64,000 nt of DNA, taken from the NCBI RefSeq assembly GCF_029227915.1, contig NC_079885.1:3968001-4032000 (forward strand). Direction: 5' to 3'. Shown here piece after piece: positions 14,560 through 27,085 of the stretch (positions are counted from its first letter, which is position 1; each line of letters opens with the position of its first letter). A program made the position numbers and the translations under genes. This stretch comes from Hydractinia symbiolongicarpus (taxonomy: Eukaryota > Cnidaria > Hydrozoa > Anthoathecata > Hydractiniidae). The notes beneath the pieces are model-generated. The model was not told the DNA's origin and did no database searches. It worked only from the letters and a program-made list of their open reading frames with translations.

Positions 14560-16881
14560 GACCTTATAAATGTGATAAGCGAGACAATTGGACCCAAGAA
14601 ATAACATTCTTCTTAATTTGACATGATTACTGGAATTTACCGATTTCACAGGGCGCTGTGGTAGCGTTTTATTTAAAAGTTTAGATAAATAAGTCATTTC
14701 TTACTGTGGGACCAATCCTGGATGTTAGCGCGCGTTGAAGAAATAGAGGCAGTTTCAAAAACTACATTTCAATGACTTTCTAACGGTATCAGTCCGTTTG
14801 AGTTACAACGGTTGCGTCACATATTCGTACCAACATGTATTAAGTGATATTTTTCTGGCAATACTAGGTTGTATCGCTTTTAACAGTGAAACGATTGACT
14901 GTGGGACTTAATTGAAGTGATTCTGGACTGTGACCTTATAAATGTGATAAATGAGCCAATTGAACTCCAAGGAACAACATTCTTCTTAATTTGACATGAT
15001 TGCCGGAACTCAGCGATTACACTGGGCGTTGTGGTAGCACTTCATTTAAAAATGTAGATAAATAAGTCATTTCTTACTGTAGGACCAATCCTAGCCGTTA
15101 TCGCGCGCTAAAGAAATAGAGACAGTTTTAAAAACTACATTTCAATGACTTTCTAACGGTATCAATCCGCTTGAGTTACAACGGTTGCGTCACATATTCG
15201 TACCAACATGTATTTAGTGATATTTTTCTGGTAATACTTGGTTGTATCGCTTTTAACAGTGAAACGATTGACTGTGGGACTTAATTGAACTGATTTTGAA
15301 CTGTGACCTTATAAATGTGATAAGTGAGACAATTGGACCCAAGAAATAACACTCTTCTTAATTTGACATGATTGCTGGAATTTACCGATTTCACTTGGCG
15401 CTGTGGTAGTTCTTCATTTAAAAATTTAGATAAATATGTCATTTCTTACTGTGGGACCAATCCTGGCCGTTAGCGCGCGTTAAAGAAACAGAGGCAGTTT
15501 CAAAAACTAGATTTCAATGACTTTCTAACGGTATCAGTCCGTTTGAGTTACAACGGTTGCGTCACATATTCGTACCAACATGTATTAAGTGATATTTTTC
15601 TGGTAATACTAGGTTGTATCGCTTTTAAAAGTGAAACGATTGACTGTGGGACTTAATTGAACTGATTTTAGACTGTGACCTTATAAATGTGATAAGTGAG
15701 ACAATTGGACCCAAGAAATAACATTCTTCTTAATTTGACATGATTGCTGGAATTTACCGATATCACTGGGCGCTGTGGTAGTACTTCATTTAAAATTTTA
15801 GATAAATATGTCATTTCTTACTGTGGGAACAATCGTGGCCGTTACGGCGCGTTGAAGAAATAGAGGCAGTTTCAAAAACTATATTTCAATGACTTTCTAA
15901 CGGTATCAGTCCGTTTGAGTTACAACGGTTGCGTCACATATTCGTACCAACATGTATTAAGGGATATTTTTCTGGTAATACTAGGTTGTATCGCTTTTAA
16001 CAGTGAAACGATTGACTGTGGGACTTAATTGAACTGATTTTGGACTGTGACTTTATAAATGTGATAAGTGAGACAATTGGACCCAAGAAATAACATTCTT
16101 CTTAATTTGACATGATTACTGGAATTTACCGATTTCACAGGGCGCTGTGGTAGCGTTTTATTTAAAAGTTTAGATAAATAAGTCATTTCTTACTGTGGGA
16201 CCAGTCCTGGCTGTTAGCGCGCGTTGAAGAAATAGAGGCAGTTTCAAAAACTACATTTCAATGACTTTCTAACGGTATCAGTCCGTTTGAGTTACAACGG
16301 TTGCGTCACATATTCGTACCAACATGTATTAAGTGATATTTTTCTGGCAATACTAGGTTGTATCGCTTTTAACAGTGAAACGATTGACTGTGGGACTTAA
16401 TTGAAGTGATTCTGGACTGTGACCTTATAAATGTGATAAATGAGCCAATTGAACTCCAAGGAACAACATTCTTCTTAATTTGACATGATTGCCGGAACTC
16501 AGCGATTACACTGGGCGTTGTGGTAGCACTTCATTTAAAATTGTAGATAAATAAGTCATTTCTTACTGTAGGACCAATCCTAGCCGTTATCGCGCGCTAA
16601 AGAAATAGAGACAGTTTTAAAAACTACATTTCAATGACTTTCTAACGGTATCAATCCGCTTGAGTTACAACGGTTGCGTCACATATTCGTACCAACATGT
16701 ATTTAGTGATATTTTTCTGGTAATACTAGGTTGTATCGCTTTTAACAGTGAAACGATTGACTGTGGGACTTAATTGAACTGATTTTGAACTGTGACCTTA
16801 TAAATGTGATAAGTGAGACAATTGGACCCAAGAAATAAACTCTTCTTAATTTGACATGATTGCTGGAATTTACCGATTTCA
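14560..16881 (+). repeat. Duplication of a monomer block at a four-monomer offset (1,489 bp)
   Basis: About 14560-15392 matches about 16049-16881 at an offset of 1,489 bp. Markers are CGATTTCACA followed by GGGCGCTGTGG at 14641/16130 and TTTTCTGGCA at 14851/16340, the latter a private change from TTTTCTGGTA. The copies are not identical, for example 'ctggatg' against 'ctggctg', so this event is older than the one at 18-23 kb. Confidence 0.7.
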
Positions 16882-18194
16882 CTGGGCGCTGTGGTAGCGC
16901 TTTGTATAAAAGTTTAGATAAATAAGTCATTTTGTACTGTGGGACCAATCCTAGCCGTTAGCACGCGCTCAAGAAATAGAAACATTTTCAAAAACTACAT
17001 TTCATTGACTTTCTAACGGTGTTAATCCGTTTGAGTTACAACAGTTGCGTCACGTATTCGTACCAACATGTACTTAGTGATTTTTTTCCGATATTACTAA
17101 GTTGTATCGCTTTTAACAGTGAAACGATTGACTGTGGGACTTAATTGAAGTGATTCTGGACTGTGACCTTATAAATGTGATAAATGAGCCAATTGAACTC
17201 CAAGGAATAACATTCTTCTTAATTTGACATGATTGCCGGAACTCAGCGATTACACTGGGCGTTGTGGTAGCACTTCATTTAAAAATTTATATAAAATAAG
17301 TCATTTTTAACTGTGGGACCAATCCTGGCCGTTATCGCGCGCTAAAGAAATAGAGACAGTTTTAAAAACTAAATTTCAATGACTTTCTAACGGTATCAAT
17401 CCGCTTGAATTACAACGGTTGCGTCACATATTCGTACCAACATGTATTAAGTGATATTTTTCTGGTAATACTAGGTTGTATCGCTTTTAACAGTGAAACG
17501 ATTGACTGTGGGACTTAATTGAACTGATTTTGGACTGTGACTTTATAAATGTGATAAGTGAGACAATTGGACCCAAGAAATAACATTCTTCTTAACTTGA
17601 CATGATTACTGGAATTTACCGATTTCACAGGGCGCTGTGGTAGCACTTCATTTAAAAATTTAGATAAATAAGTCATTTCTTACTGTAGGACCAATCCTAG
17701 CCGTTATCGCGCGCTAAAGAAATAGAGACAGTTTTAAAAACTACATTTCAATGACTTTCTAACGGTATCAATCCGCTTGAGTTACAACGGTTGCGTCACA
17801 TGTTCGTACCAACATGTATTTAGTGATATTTTTCTGGTAATACTAGGTTGTACCGCTTTTAACAGTGAAACGATTGACTGTGGGCCTTAATTGAACTGAT
17901 TTTGAACTGGGACCTTATAAATGTGATAAGTGAGACAATTGGACCCAAGAAATAACACTCTTCTTAATTTGACATGATTGCTGGAATTTACCGATTTCAC
18001 TGGGCTCTGTGGTAGTGCTTTATATAAAAGTTTAGATAAATAAGTCATTTTGTACTGCGGGACCAATCCTAGCCGTTAGCACGCGCTGAAGAAATAGAAA
18101 CATTTTCAAAAACTACATTTCATTGACTTTCTAACGGTGTCAATCCGTTTGAGTTCCAACAGTTGCGTCACGGATTCGTACCAACATGTACTTA

Positions 18195-21100
18195 GTGATC
18201 TTTTTCCGATATTACTAAGTTGTATCTCTTTTAACAGTGAAACGATTGACTGTGGGACTTAATTGAACTGATTTTGGACTGTGACTTTATAAATGTGATA
18301 AGTGAGACAATTGGACCCAAGAAATAACATTCTTCTTAACTTGACATGATTGCTGGAATTTACCGATTTCACAGGGCGCTGTGGTAGCACTTCATTTAAA
18401 AATTTAGATAAATAAGTCTTTTCTTACTGTAGGACCGATCCTAGCCGTTATCGCGCGCTAAAGAAATAGAGACAGTTTTAAAAACTACATTTCAATGACT
18501 TTCTAACGGTATCAATCCGCTTGAGTTCCAACAGTTGCGTCACGGATTCGTACCAACATGTACTTAGTGATTTTTTTTCGATATTACTAAGTTGTATCTC
18601 TTTTAACAGTGAAACGATTGACTGTGGGACTTAATTGAAGTGATTCTAGACTGTGACCTTATAAATGTGATAAATGAGCCAATTGAACTCCAAGGAATAA
18701 CATTCTTCTTAATTTGACATGATTGCCGGAACTCAGCGATTACACTGGGCGTTGTGGTAGCACTTCATTTAAAAATTTATATAAAATAAGTCATTTTTTA
18801 CTGTGGGACCAATCCTGGCCGTTATCGCGCGCTAAAGAAATAGAGACAGCTTTAAAAACTAAATTTCAATGACTTTCTAAGGGTATCAATCCGCTTGAAT
18901 TACAACGGTTGCGTCACATATTCGTACCAACATGTATTTAGTGATTTTTTTCCGATATTACTAAGTTGTATCGCTTTTAACAGTGAAACGATTGACTCTG
19001 GGACTTACTTGAAGTAACTTTGGACTGTGACCTTATAAATGTGATAAGTGAGCCAAATGGACCCAAGGAATAACATTCTTCTTAATTTGACATGATTACT
19101 GGAATTTACCGATTTCACAAGGCGCTGTGGTAGCACTTCATTTAAAAATTTAGATAAATAAGTCATTTCTTACTGTAGGACCAATCCTAGCCGTTATTGC
19201 GCGCTAAAGAAATAGAGACAGTTTTAAAAACTACATTTCAATGACTTTCTAACGGTATCAATCCGCTTGAGTTACAACAGTTGCGTCACATATTCGTACC
19301 AACATGTATTTAGTGATATTTTTCTGGTAATACTAGGTTGTATCGCTTTTAACAGTGAAACGATTGACTGTGGGACTTAATTGAACTGATTTTGAACTGT
19401 GACCTTATAAATGTGATAAGTGAGACAATTGGACCCAAGAAATAACACTCTTCTTAATTTGACATGATTGCTGGAATTTACCGATTTCACTGGGCGCTGT
19501 GGTAGCGCTTTATATAAAAGTTTAGATAAATAAGTCATTTTGCACTGTGGGACCAATCCTAGCCGTTAGCACGCGCTGAAGAAATAGAAACATTTTCAAA
19601 AACTACATTTCATTGACTTTCTAACGGTGTCAATCAGTTTGAGTTACAACAGTTGCGTCACGTATTCGTACCAACATGTACTTAGTGATTTTTTTCCGAT
19701 ATTACTAAGTTGTATCGCTTTTAACAGTGAAATGATTGACTGTGGGACTTAATTGAAGTGATTCTGGACTGTGACCTTATAAATGTAATAAATGAGCCAA
19801 TTGAACTCCAAGGAATAACATTCTTCTTAATTTGACATGATCGCCGGAACTCAGCGATTACACTGGGCGTTGTGGTAGCACTTCATTTAAAAATTTATAT
19901 AAAATAAGTCATTTTTTACTGTGGGACCAATCCTGGCCGTTATCGCGCGCTAAAGAAATAGAGACAGCTTTAAAAACTAAATTTCAATGACTTTCTAAGG
20001 GTATCAATCCGCTTGAATTACAACGGTTGCGTCACATATTCGTACCAACATGTATTTAGTGATCTTTTTCCGATATTACTAAGTTGTATCTCTTTTAACA
20101 GTGAAACGATTGACTGTGGGACTTAATTGAACTGATTTTGGACTGTGACTTTATAAATGTGATAAGTGAGACAATTGGACCCAAGAAATAACATTCTTCT
20201 TAACTTGACATGATTGCTGGAATTTACCGATTTCACAGGGCGCTGTGGTAGCACTTCATTTAAAAATTTAGATAAATAAGTCTTTTCTTACTGTAGGACC
20301 GATCCTAGCCGTTATCGCGCGCTAAAGAAATAGAGACAGTTTTAAAAACTACATTTCAATGACTTTCTAACGGTATCAATCCGCTTGAGTTCCAACAGTT
20401 GCGTCACGGATTCGTACCAGCATGTACTTAGTGATTTTTTTTCGATATTACTAAGTTGTATCTCTTTTAACAGTGAAACGATTGACTGTGGGACTTAATT
20501 GAAGTGATTCTAGACTGTGACCTTATAAATGTGATAAATGAGCCAATTGAACTCCAAGGAATAACATTCTTCTTAATTTGACATGATTGCCGGAACTCAG
20601 CGATTACACTGGGCGTTGTGGTAGCACTTCATTTAAAAATTTATATAAAATAAGTCATTTTTTACTGTGGGACCAATCCTGGCCGTTATCGCGCGCTAAA
20701 GAAATAGAGACAGCTTTAAAAACTAAATTTCAATGACTTTCTAAGGGTATCAATCCGCTTGAATTACAACGGTTGCGTCACATATTCGTACCAACATGTA
20801 TTTAGTGATTTTTTTCCGATATTACTAAGTTGTATCGCTTTTAACAGTGAAACGATTGACTCTGGGACTTACTTGAAGTAACTTTGGACTGTGACCTTAT
20901 AAATGTGATAAGTGAGCCAAATGGACCCAAGGAATAACATTCTTCTTAATTTGACATGATTACTGGAATTTACCGATTTCACAAGGCGCTGTGGTAGCAC
21001 TTCATTTAAAAATTTAGATAAATAAGTCATTTCTTACTGTAGGACCAATCCTAGCCGTTATTGCGCGCTAAAGAAATAGAGACAGTTTTAAAAACTACAT

Positions 21101-23036
21101 TTCAATGACTTTCTAACGGTATCAATCCGCTTGAGTTACAACAGTTGCGTCACATATTCGTACCAACATGTATTTAGTGATATTTTTCTGGTAATACTAG
21201 GTTGTATCGCTTTTAACAGTGAAACGATTGACTGTGGGACTTAATTGAACTGATTTTGAACTGTGACCTTATAAATGTGATAAGTGAGACAATTGGACCC
21301 AAGAAATAACACTCTTCTTAATTTGACATGATTGCTGGAATTTACCGATTTCACTGGGCGCTGTGGTAGCGCTTTATATAAAAGTTTAGATAAATAAGTC
21401 ATTTTGCACTGTGGGACCAATCCTAGCCGTTAGCACGCGCTGAAGAAATAGAAACATTTTCAAAAACTACATTTCATTGACTTTCTAACGGTGTCAATCA
21501 GTTTGAGTTACAACAGTTGCGTCACGTATTCGTACCAACATGTACTTAGTGATTTTTTTCCGATATTACTAAGTTGTATCGCTTTTAACAGTGAAATGAT
21601 TGACTGTGGGACTTAATTGAAGTGATTCTGGACTGTGACCTTATAAATGTAATAAATGAGCCAATTGAACTCCAAGGAATAACATTCTTCTTAATTTGAC
21701 ATGATCGCCGGAACTCAGCGATTACACTGGGCGTTGTGGTAGCACTTCATTTAAAAATTTATATAAAATAAGTCATTTTTTACTGTGGGACCAATCCTGG
21801 CCGTTATCGCGCGCTAAAGAAATAGAGACAGCTTTAAAAACTGAATTTCAATGACTTTCTAAGGGTATCAATCCGCTTGAATTACAACGGTTGCGTCACA
21901 TATTCGTACCAACATGTATTTAGTGATTTTTTTCCGATATTACTAAGTTGTATCGCTTTTAACAGTGAAACGATTGACTCTGGGACTTACTTGAAGTAAC
22001 TTTGGACTGTGACCTTATAAATGTGATAAGTGAGCCAAATGGACCCAAGGAATAACATTCTTCTTAATTTGACATGATTACTGGAATTTACAGATTTCAC
22101 AAGGCGCTGTGGTAGCACTTCATTTAAAAATTTAGATAAATAAGTCATTTCTTACTGTAGGACCAATCCTAGCCGTTATCGCGCGCTAAAGAAATAGAGA
22201 CAGTTTTAAAAACTACATTTCAATGACTTTCTAACGGTATCAATCCGCTTGAGTTACAACAGTTGCGTCACATATTCGTACCAACATGTATTTAGTGATA
22301 TTTTTCTGGTAATACTAGGTTGTATCGCTTTTAACAGTGAAACGATTGACTGTGGGACTTAATTGAACTGATTTTGAACTGTGACCTTATAAATGTGATA
22401 AGTGAGACAATTGGACCCAAGAAATAACACTCTTCTTAATTTGACATGATTGCTGGAATTTACCGATTTCACTGGGCGCTGTGGTAGCGCTTTATATAAA
22501 AGTTTAGATAAATAAGTCATTTTGCACTGTGGGACCAATCCTAGCCGTTAGCACGCGCTGAAGAAATAGAAACATTTTCAAAAACTACATTTCATTGACT
22601 TTCTAACGGTGTCAATCAGTTTGAGTTACAACAGTTGCGTCACGTATTCGTACCAACATGTACTTAGTGATTTTTTTCCGATATTACTAAGTTGTATCGC
22701 TTTTAACAGTGAAATGATTGACTGTGGGACTTAATTGAAGTGATTCTGGACTGTGACCTTATAAATGTAATAAATGAGCCAATTGAACTCCAAGGAATAA
22801 CATTCTTCTTAATTTGACATGATCGCCGGAACTCAGCGATTACACTGGGCGTTCTGGTAGCACTTCATTTAAAAATTTATATAAAATAAGTCATTTTTTA
22901 CTGTGGGACCAATCCTGGCCGTTATCGCGCGCTAAAGAAATAGAGATAGCTTTAAAAACTAAATTTCAATGACTTTCTAACGGTATCAATCCGCTTGAAT
23001 TACAACGGTTGCGTCACATATTCGTACCAACATGTA
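18195..23036 (+). repeat. Nested higher-order repeat: dimer and trimer blocks
   Basis: Block boundaries can be placed from private markers. A two-monomer block (18191-18936) is followed by a three-monomer block (18937-20054). This five-monomer set of 1,864 bp is repeated as 20055-20800 and 20801-21918. The three-monomer block alone, 1,118 bp, then appears again at 21919-23036. Markers include 'tgatcttttt' at about 18196 and 20060, 'cacaaggcgctg' in each trimer, and 'gaaatgattgac'. The order is therefore dimer, trimer, dimer, trimer, trimer, and the copies differ at only a few bases. It is among the youngest structures in the left arm. Confidence 0.85.
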
Positions 23037-24767
23037 TTTAGTGATTTTTTTCCGATATTACTAAGTTGTATCGCTTTTAACAGTGAAACGATTGACTCTG
23101 GGACTTACTTGAAGTAACTTTGGACTGTGACCTTATAAATGTGATAAGTGAGCCAAGTGGACCCAAGAAATAACATGCTTTTTAATTTGACATGATTGCT
23201 GGAATTTACCGATTTCACTTGGCACTGTGGTAGTACTTCATTTAAAAATTTAGATAAATATGTCATTTCTCACTGTGGGACCAATCCTGGCCGTTAATGC
23301 GCGTTGAAGAAACAGAGGCAGTTTCAAAAACTACATTTCAATGACTTTCCAACGGTATCAGTCCGTTTGAGTTACAACGGTTGCGTCACATATTCGTACC
23401 AACATGTATTAAGTGATATTTTTCTGGTAATACTAGGTTGTATCGCTTTTAAAAGTGAAACGATTGACTGTGGGACTTAATTGAACTGATTTTAGACTGT
23501 GACCTTATAAATGTGATAAGTGAGACAATTGGACCCAAGAAATAACATTCTTCTTAATTTGACATGATTGCTGGAATTTACCGATATCACTGGGCGCTGT
23601 GGTAGTACTTCATTTAAAATTTTAGATAAATATGTCATTTCTTACTGTGGGACCAATCCTGGCCGTTAATGCGCGTTGAAGAAATAGAGGCAGTTTCAAA
23701 AACTATATTTCAATGACTTTCTAACGGTATCAGTCCGTTTGAGTTACAACGGTTGCGTCACATATTCGTACCAACATGTGTTTAGTGATTTTTTCTGATA
23801 TTACTAAGTTGTATCGCTTTTAACAGTGAAACGATTGACTCTGGGACTTAATTGAAGTAACTTTGGACTGTGACCTTATAAATGTGATAAGTGAGCCAAA
23901 TGGACCCCAAGAAATAACATTCTTCTTAATTTGACATGATTGCCGGAACTCAGCTATTACACTGGTCGCTGTTTGGAGCACTTCATTAAAAAATTTAGAT
24001 AAATAAGTCTTTTTTTACTGTGGGACCAATCCTGGCCGTTAGCGCGCGTTAAAGAAACAGAGGCAGTTTCAAAAACTACATTTCATTGACTTTCTAACGG
24101 TATCAATCCGCTTGAATTACAACGGTTGCGTCACGTATTCGTACCAACATGTATTTAGTGATTTATTTCCGATATTACTCAGTTGTATTGCTTTTGACAG
24201 TGAAACGATTGACTGTGGGACTTAATTGAAGTGATTCTGGACTGTGACCTTATAAATATGATAAGTGAGACAATTGGACCCAAGAAATAACATTCTTCTT
24301 AATTTGACATGATTGCTGGAATTTACCGATATCACTGGGCGCTGTGGTAGTACATCATTTAAAATTTTAGATAAATATGTCATTTCTTACTGTGGGACCA
24401 ATCCTGGCCGTTACGGCGCGTTGAAGAAATAGAGGCAGTTTCAAAAACTATATTTCAATGACTTTCTAACGGTATCAGGCCGTTTGAGTTACAACGGTTG
24501 CGTCACATATTCGTACCAACATGTGTTTAGTGATTTTTTTCCGATATTACTAAGTTGTATCGCTTTTAACAGTGAAACGATTGACTCTGGGACTTAATTG
24601 AAGTAACTTTGGACTGTGACCTTATAAGTGTGATAAGTGAGCCAAATGGACCCCAAGAAATAACATTCTTCTTAATTTGACATGATTGCCGGAACTCAGC
24701 TATTACAATGGGCGTTGTGGTAGCACTTCATTTAAAAATTTAGATAAAATAAGTCATTTTTTACTGT

Positions 24768-24973
24768 TTGTTTGTGTGTTTGTTTGTTTGTAAATTTATT
24801 GATAGTCGGTACAAGTTTCGTGAAAAGAAAAATTATATGCATAGCTCTAAAAAGTAGTGCTAATCAAAACCGACAGAAATTAAAGTGCAAATAGAAATAA
24901 TATTAAATAATATTAATTGAATGAGAGAAAATATTTTTAAATTTTTATATATACAAAAAAGAGTAAAATTTAA
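24768..24973 (-). other. LINE 3' untranslated region and tail
   Basis: On the minus strand the RT stop is followed by about 200 bp of very AT-rich sequence. It holds an AATAAA (24795-24800) and then a tail built of ACAAAC/CAAA units (24768-24792). On the plus strand the tail reads TTGTTTGTGTGTTTGTTTG. The left edge is uncertain by a few bases because the satellite ends ACTGT and the tail begins with similar bases. Confidence 0.8.
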
Positions 24974-27085
24974 CTAAAAGCGTGTTTGGGACAATTCACA
25001 TACCTCACAAAAACATTTACTTCCATTCCAACTTTTGATCGCATTTTTAAAAGTACTAAGAGACTCTGAGGATTTCAAGTGTTTGGGTAATTTATTCCAT
25101 ATTTTTGGCCCCAGGGAAGAGAGACTTTTTGTTCCAAAACTAACGGTATCTATATTTGGTACTGTTAAATTATTAACATTTTGTGATCTCACTGGTCTAC
25201 CACTCCCATGAAATTTAAAGATATCTTTAATGTATGTCGGATTGAGTTCGTGCAAAGTCTTATATATTTCTGTACATAATGTTTTAAGTCTATAGACGCT
25301 CATTTGGTATTTTCCTGCTTTCAAAAGGAGTTCGTCGTAAGTACTATCATTATCATTTAATAAGAAACGCAAAGCTCTCTTCTGAATTTGTTCAATTCTC
25401 AACAAAGATTTATATGAAGAGAAATTCCATACTAAAGGGCAATAATTAAAGTTAGAATAAATAAAACTTTGTACCAGCGCTAATTTGGCTTTGTGAGATA
25501 AAAACGTGCAAAGTCTAAACAGTGCATTCAATTGTGCTGATGATTTTTTGATAAGTTTATAAATGTGAGAGTCGAAATTCAAGCCATTATCAATGGTCAC
25601 TCCTAGTAATTTAACTTCGCTTTCTGTTTTAATTAACTTGTCACCAATTTTTACCACTAAATCACAATTGTTACATTTATCTCTGGTGACAATGATTGAT
25701 TGAAATTTTTTTGGATTCGCCATCATTTTGTTATTTTTCAACCACACTAGTGCTATATTAGATTCACATTCTAAAAGTTTAATTAAGTTTGAGATTGAGT
25801 TTGAGAAAGCAGAAAGGGAAATGTCATAAGCATAATTGTATACACTGGCTTTTTTAATAAAATAAATAAAGTCATTAATAAAAATGTTAAATAAAATAGG
25901 TCCTAAAATTGATCCTTGGGGTACTCCAGACAGAATTAATTGGAAAAGACTATGCTGATTATTTATGCGGGTAGATTGCTCTCTGTCAGAAAGGTACGAT
26001 AAAATTAGAAGTAGGGCATCCTGGCTAAAGCCATAGGCATTTAATTTAGCAATAAGTAAATCATGAGGCACGCAATCAAAAGCTTTAGATAGATCCATTA
26101 AAACTGCACCAACTACGTAATGTTTATCTAATTTTTAATTCCATTCTTCCAATAATCTTATAAGTACATGTTGTGTGCCATATGATTCCCTATAGGCTGA
26201 AAAAAGTTCTGAAAGTTTTTTATCAATATAATCAACAATTTGAGATTTAATTATTCTCTCATAAAATTTTGAAAATATATTTAAAATGCTGACTGGTCTA
26301 TAGTTGTTTATACATAATTTATCTTTCCCACCTTTATCAATAGGGGATACAGTAGCGCGTTTGGCTCTCCTCGGAAAAACAGAAAGACAAATACTGTTGT
26401 TAATGGCATTTGTTAAGGGTGTTATCAAATAAGGTTTTGCTAACTTCACCATTTTAGCCGTTATCTTGTCCTCTCCAGATGCCACACCTACTTTTAGATC
26501 CCCGAAAAGTTTAGAGACTTCATTTTCCGAGACTTCCTTAAAGTTAAACAACATTTCATTATTTTGATCAATTAGTGAATTTTTAATTTCAAGAATACTA
26601 GGGTGATTTTTATATGTTTCCAGAATCTTTGAGACAACTTCATTTCTATTTTCAGATTGATAATTTCGTAGCGACACTGGTTTAACTCCAATATATTTTT
26701 CAACTATATGTATGTACTGTTCATTGAAAATTTCCGCTAATTCATTTTCATCAGTTACTATAATATCATCGTGAACAATCATAATTTCATTAGAGCTCTT
26801 ACCTGATTTGTTAGTAAGGAAAGGTTTAACAGTGCACCAAAATTTCTTATTTTGAATAATGCCACCCTCCATAACACTAGTAAAATGCTCTTTAATCGTC
26901 TGTCGTCTCATACTAACACACTTATTTCTTTGTTTTTTATATTTTGCCCTATTTTCATCTGTTCGATTTTTGCTAAAATTGTTTTTAAGACGAGATCTTG
27001 TGTAAATTGCTTTTCGTAATTTTTTATTCATAAACGGGGCTTCGTTACCCCGAACTAATTTAATTTTTATTGGTGCATGTTTATC
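24974..27085 (-). pseudogene. Reverse transcriptase of a LINE, 5'-truncated, with an in-frame stop and altered active site
   Basis: This encoded the ORF2-type polymerase that copies the LINE RNA at its target. The frame runs about 704 codons from a D-K-H-A-P-I-K linker motif to the stop at 24974. In order: the RT N-terminal motif SPIDKGG then NYRPVS and FSKFYERI (26.27-26.35 kb); FSAYRESYGTQH; an in-frame TAA at 26137-26135 between EEWN and KLDK; motif A LMDLSKAFD; motif B SGVPQGSILGP; motif C as YAYD instead of YADD (changed codon TAT at 25828-25826, one base from GAT); motif D WLKNNKMMANPKK; motif E VKLLGVTID; then the C-terminal GPKIWNKLP and CFCEVC. Apart from the single stop the frame is continuous, so the copy is fairly young but dead twice over. 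The frame runs on upstream for 11 codons into satellite DNA without an ATG, which is accidental. Confidence 0.93.

Larger units (their letters stand above)
1..24767 (+). repeat. 373-bp satellite DNA array, left arm (about 66 monomers)
   Basis: The segment TTTTAACAGTG recurs at 7, 381, 752, 1126, 1500 and 1874, giving spacings of 371-374 bp, and this continues to 24767 without a break. By length this is about 66 head-to-tail monomers. Monomers fall into at least two recognisable types that differ in linked blocks: one has 'ggaactcagcgattacactgggcg' type sequence (shown here only as a label) with ATATAAAATAA, the other has 'ggaatttaccgatttcac' with ATATAAAAGTT. No protein-coding gene, RNA gene or unrelated sequence over 300 bases is visible. 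Monomers in the first 700 bases look more diverged than those at 3.6-23 kb. The array is open at the left window edge, so its full length is unknown. Confidence 0.97.
24768..27085 (-). mobile_element. 5'-truncated non-LTR retrotransposon (Jockey/CR1 group LINE)
   Basis: A 2.3-kb stretch unlike the satellite, read on the minus strand, contains the end of an endonuclease-RT linker, a reverse-transcriptase domain, a C-terminal CxCxxC region, a roughly 200-bp AT-rich 3' untranslated region, an AATAAA and a CAAA-rich tail. That order and a microsatellite-like 3' tail are usual for Jockey/CR1-group LINEs. The 5' part with the endonuclease and any first ORF is missing, as is common after incomplete reverse transcription. 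The 5' edge is set at the D-K-H-A-P-I-K motif, just before satellite sequence ACAGCGCCC resumes. No target-site duplication is evident, but satellite on both sides makes this hard to judge. The clade cannot be fixed from the sequence alone. Confidence 0.9.

Noticed and set aside
26096-26137. Two separate LINE proteins split near 26.1 kb
   Set aside because: The gap of 12 codons after the TAA is in the same frame and encodes the expected residues leading into LMDLSKAFD. It is one gene with a single nonsense codon.
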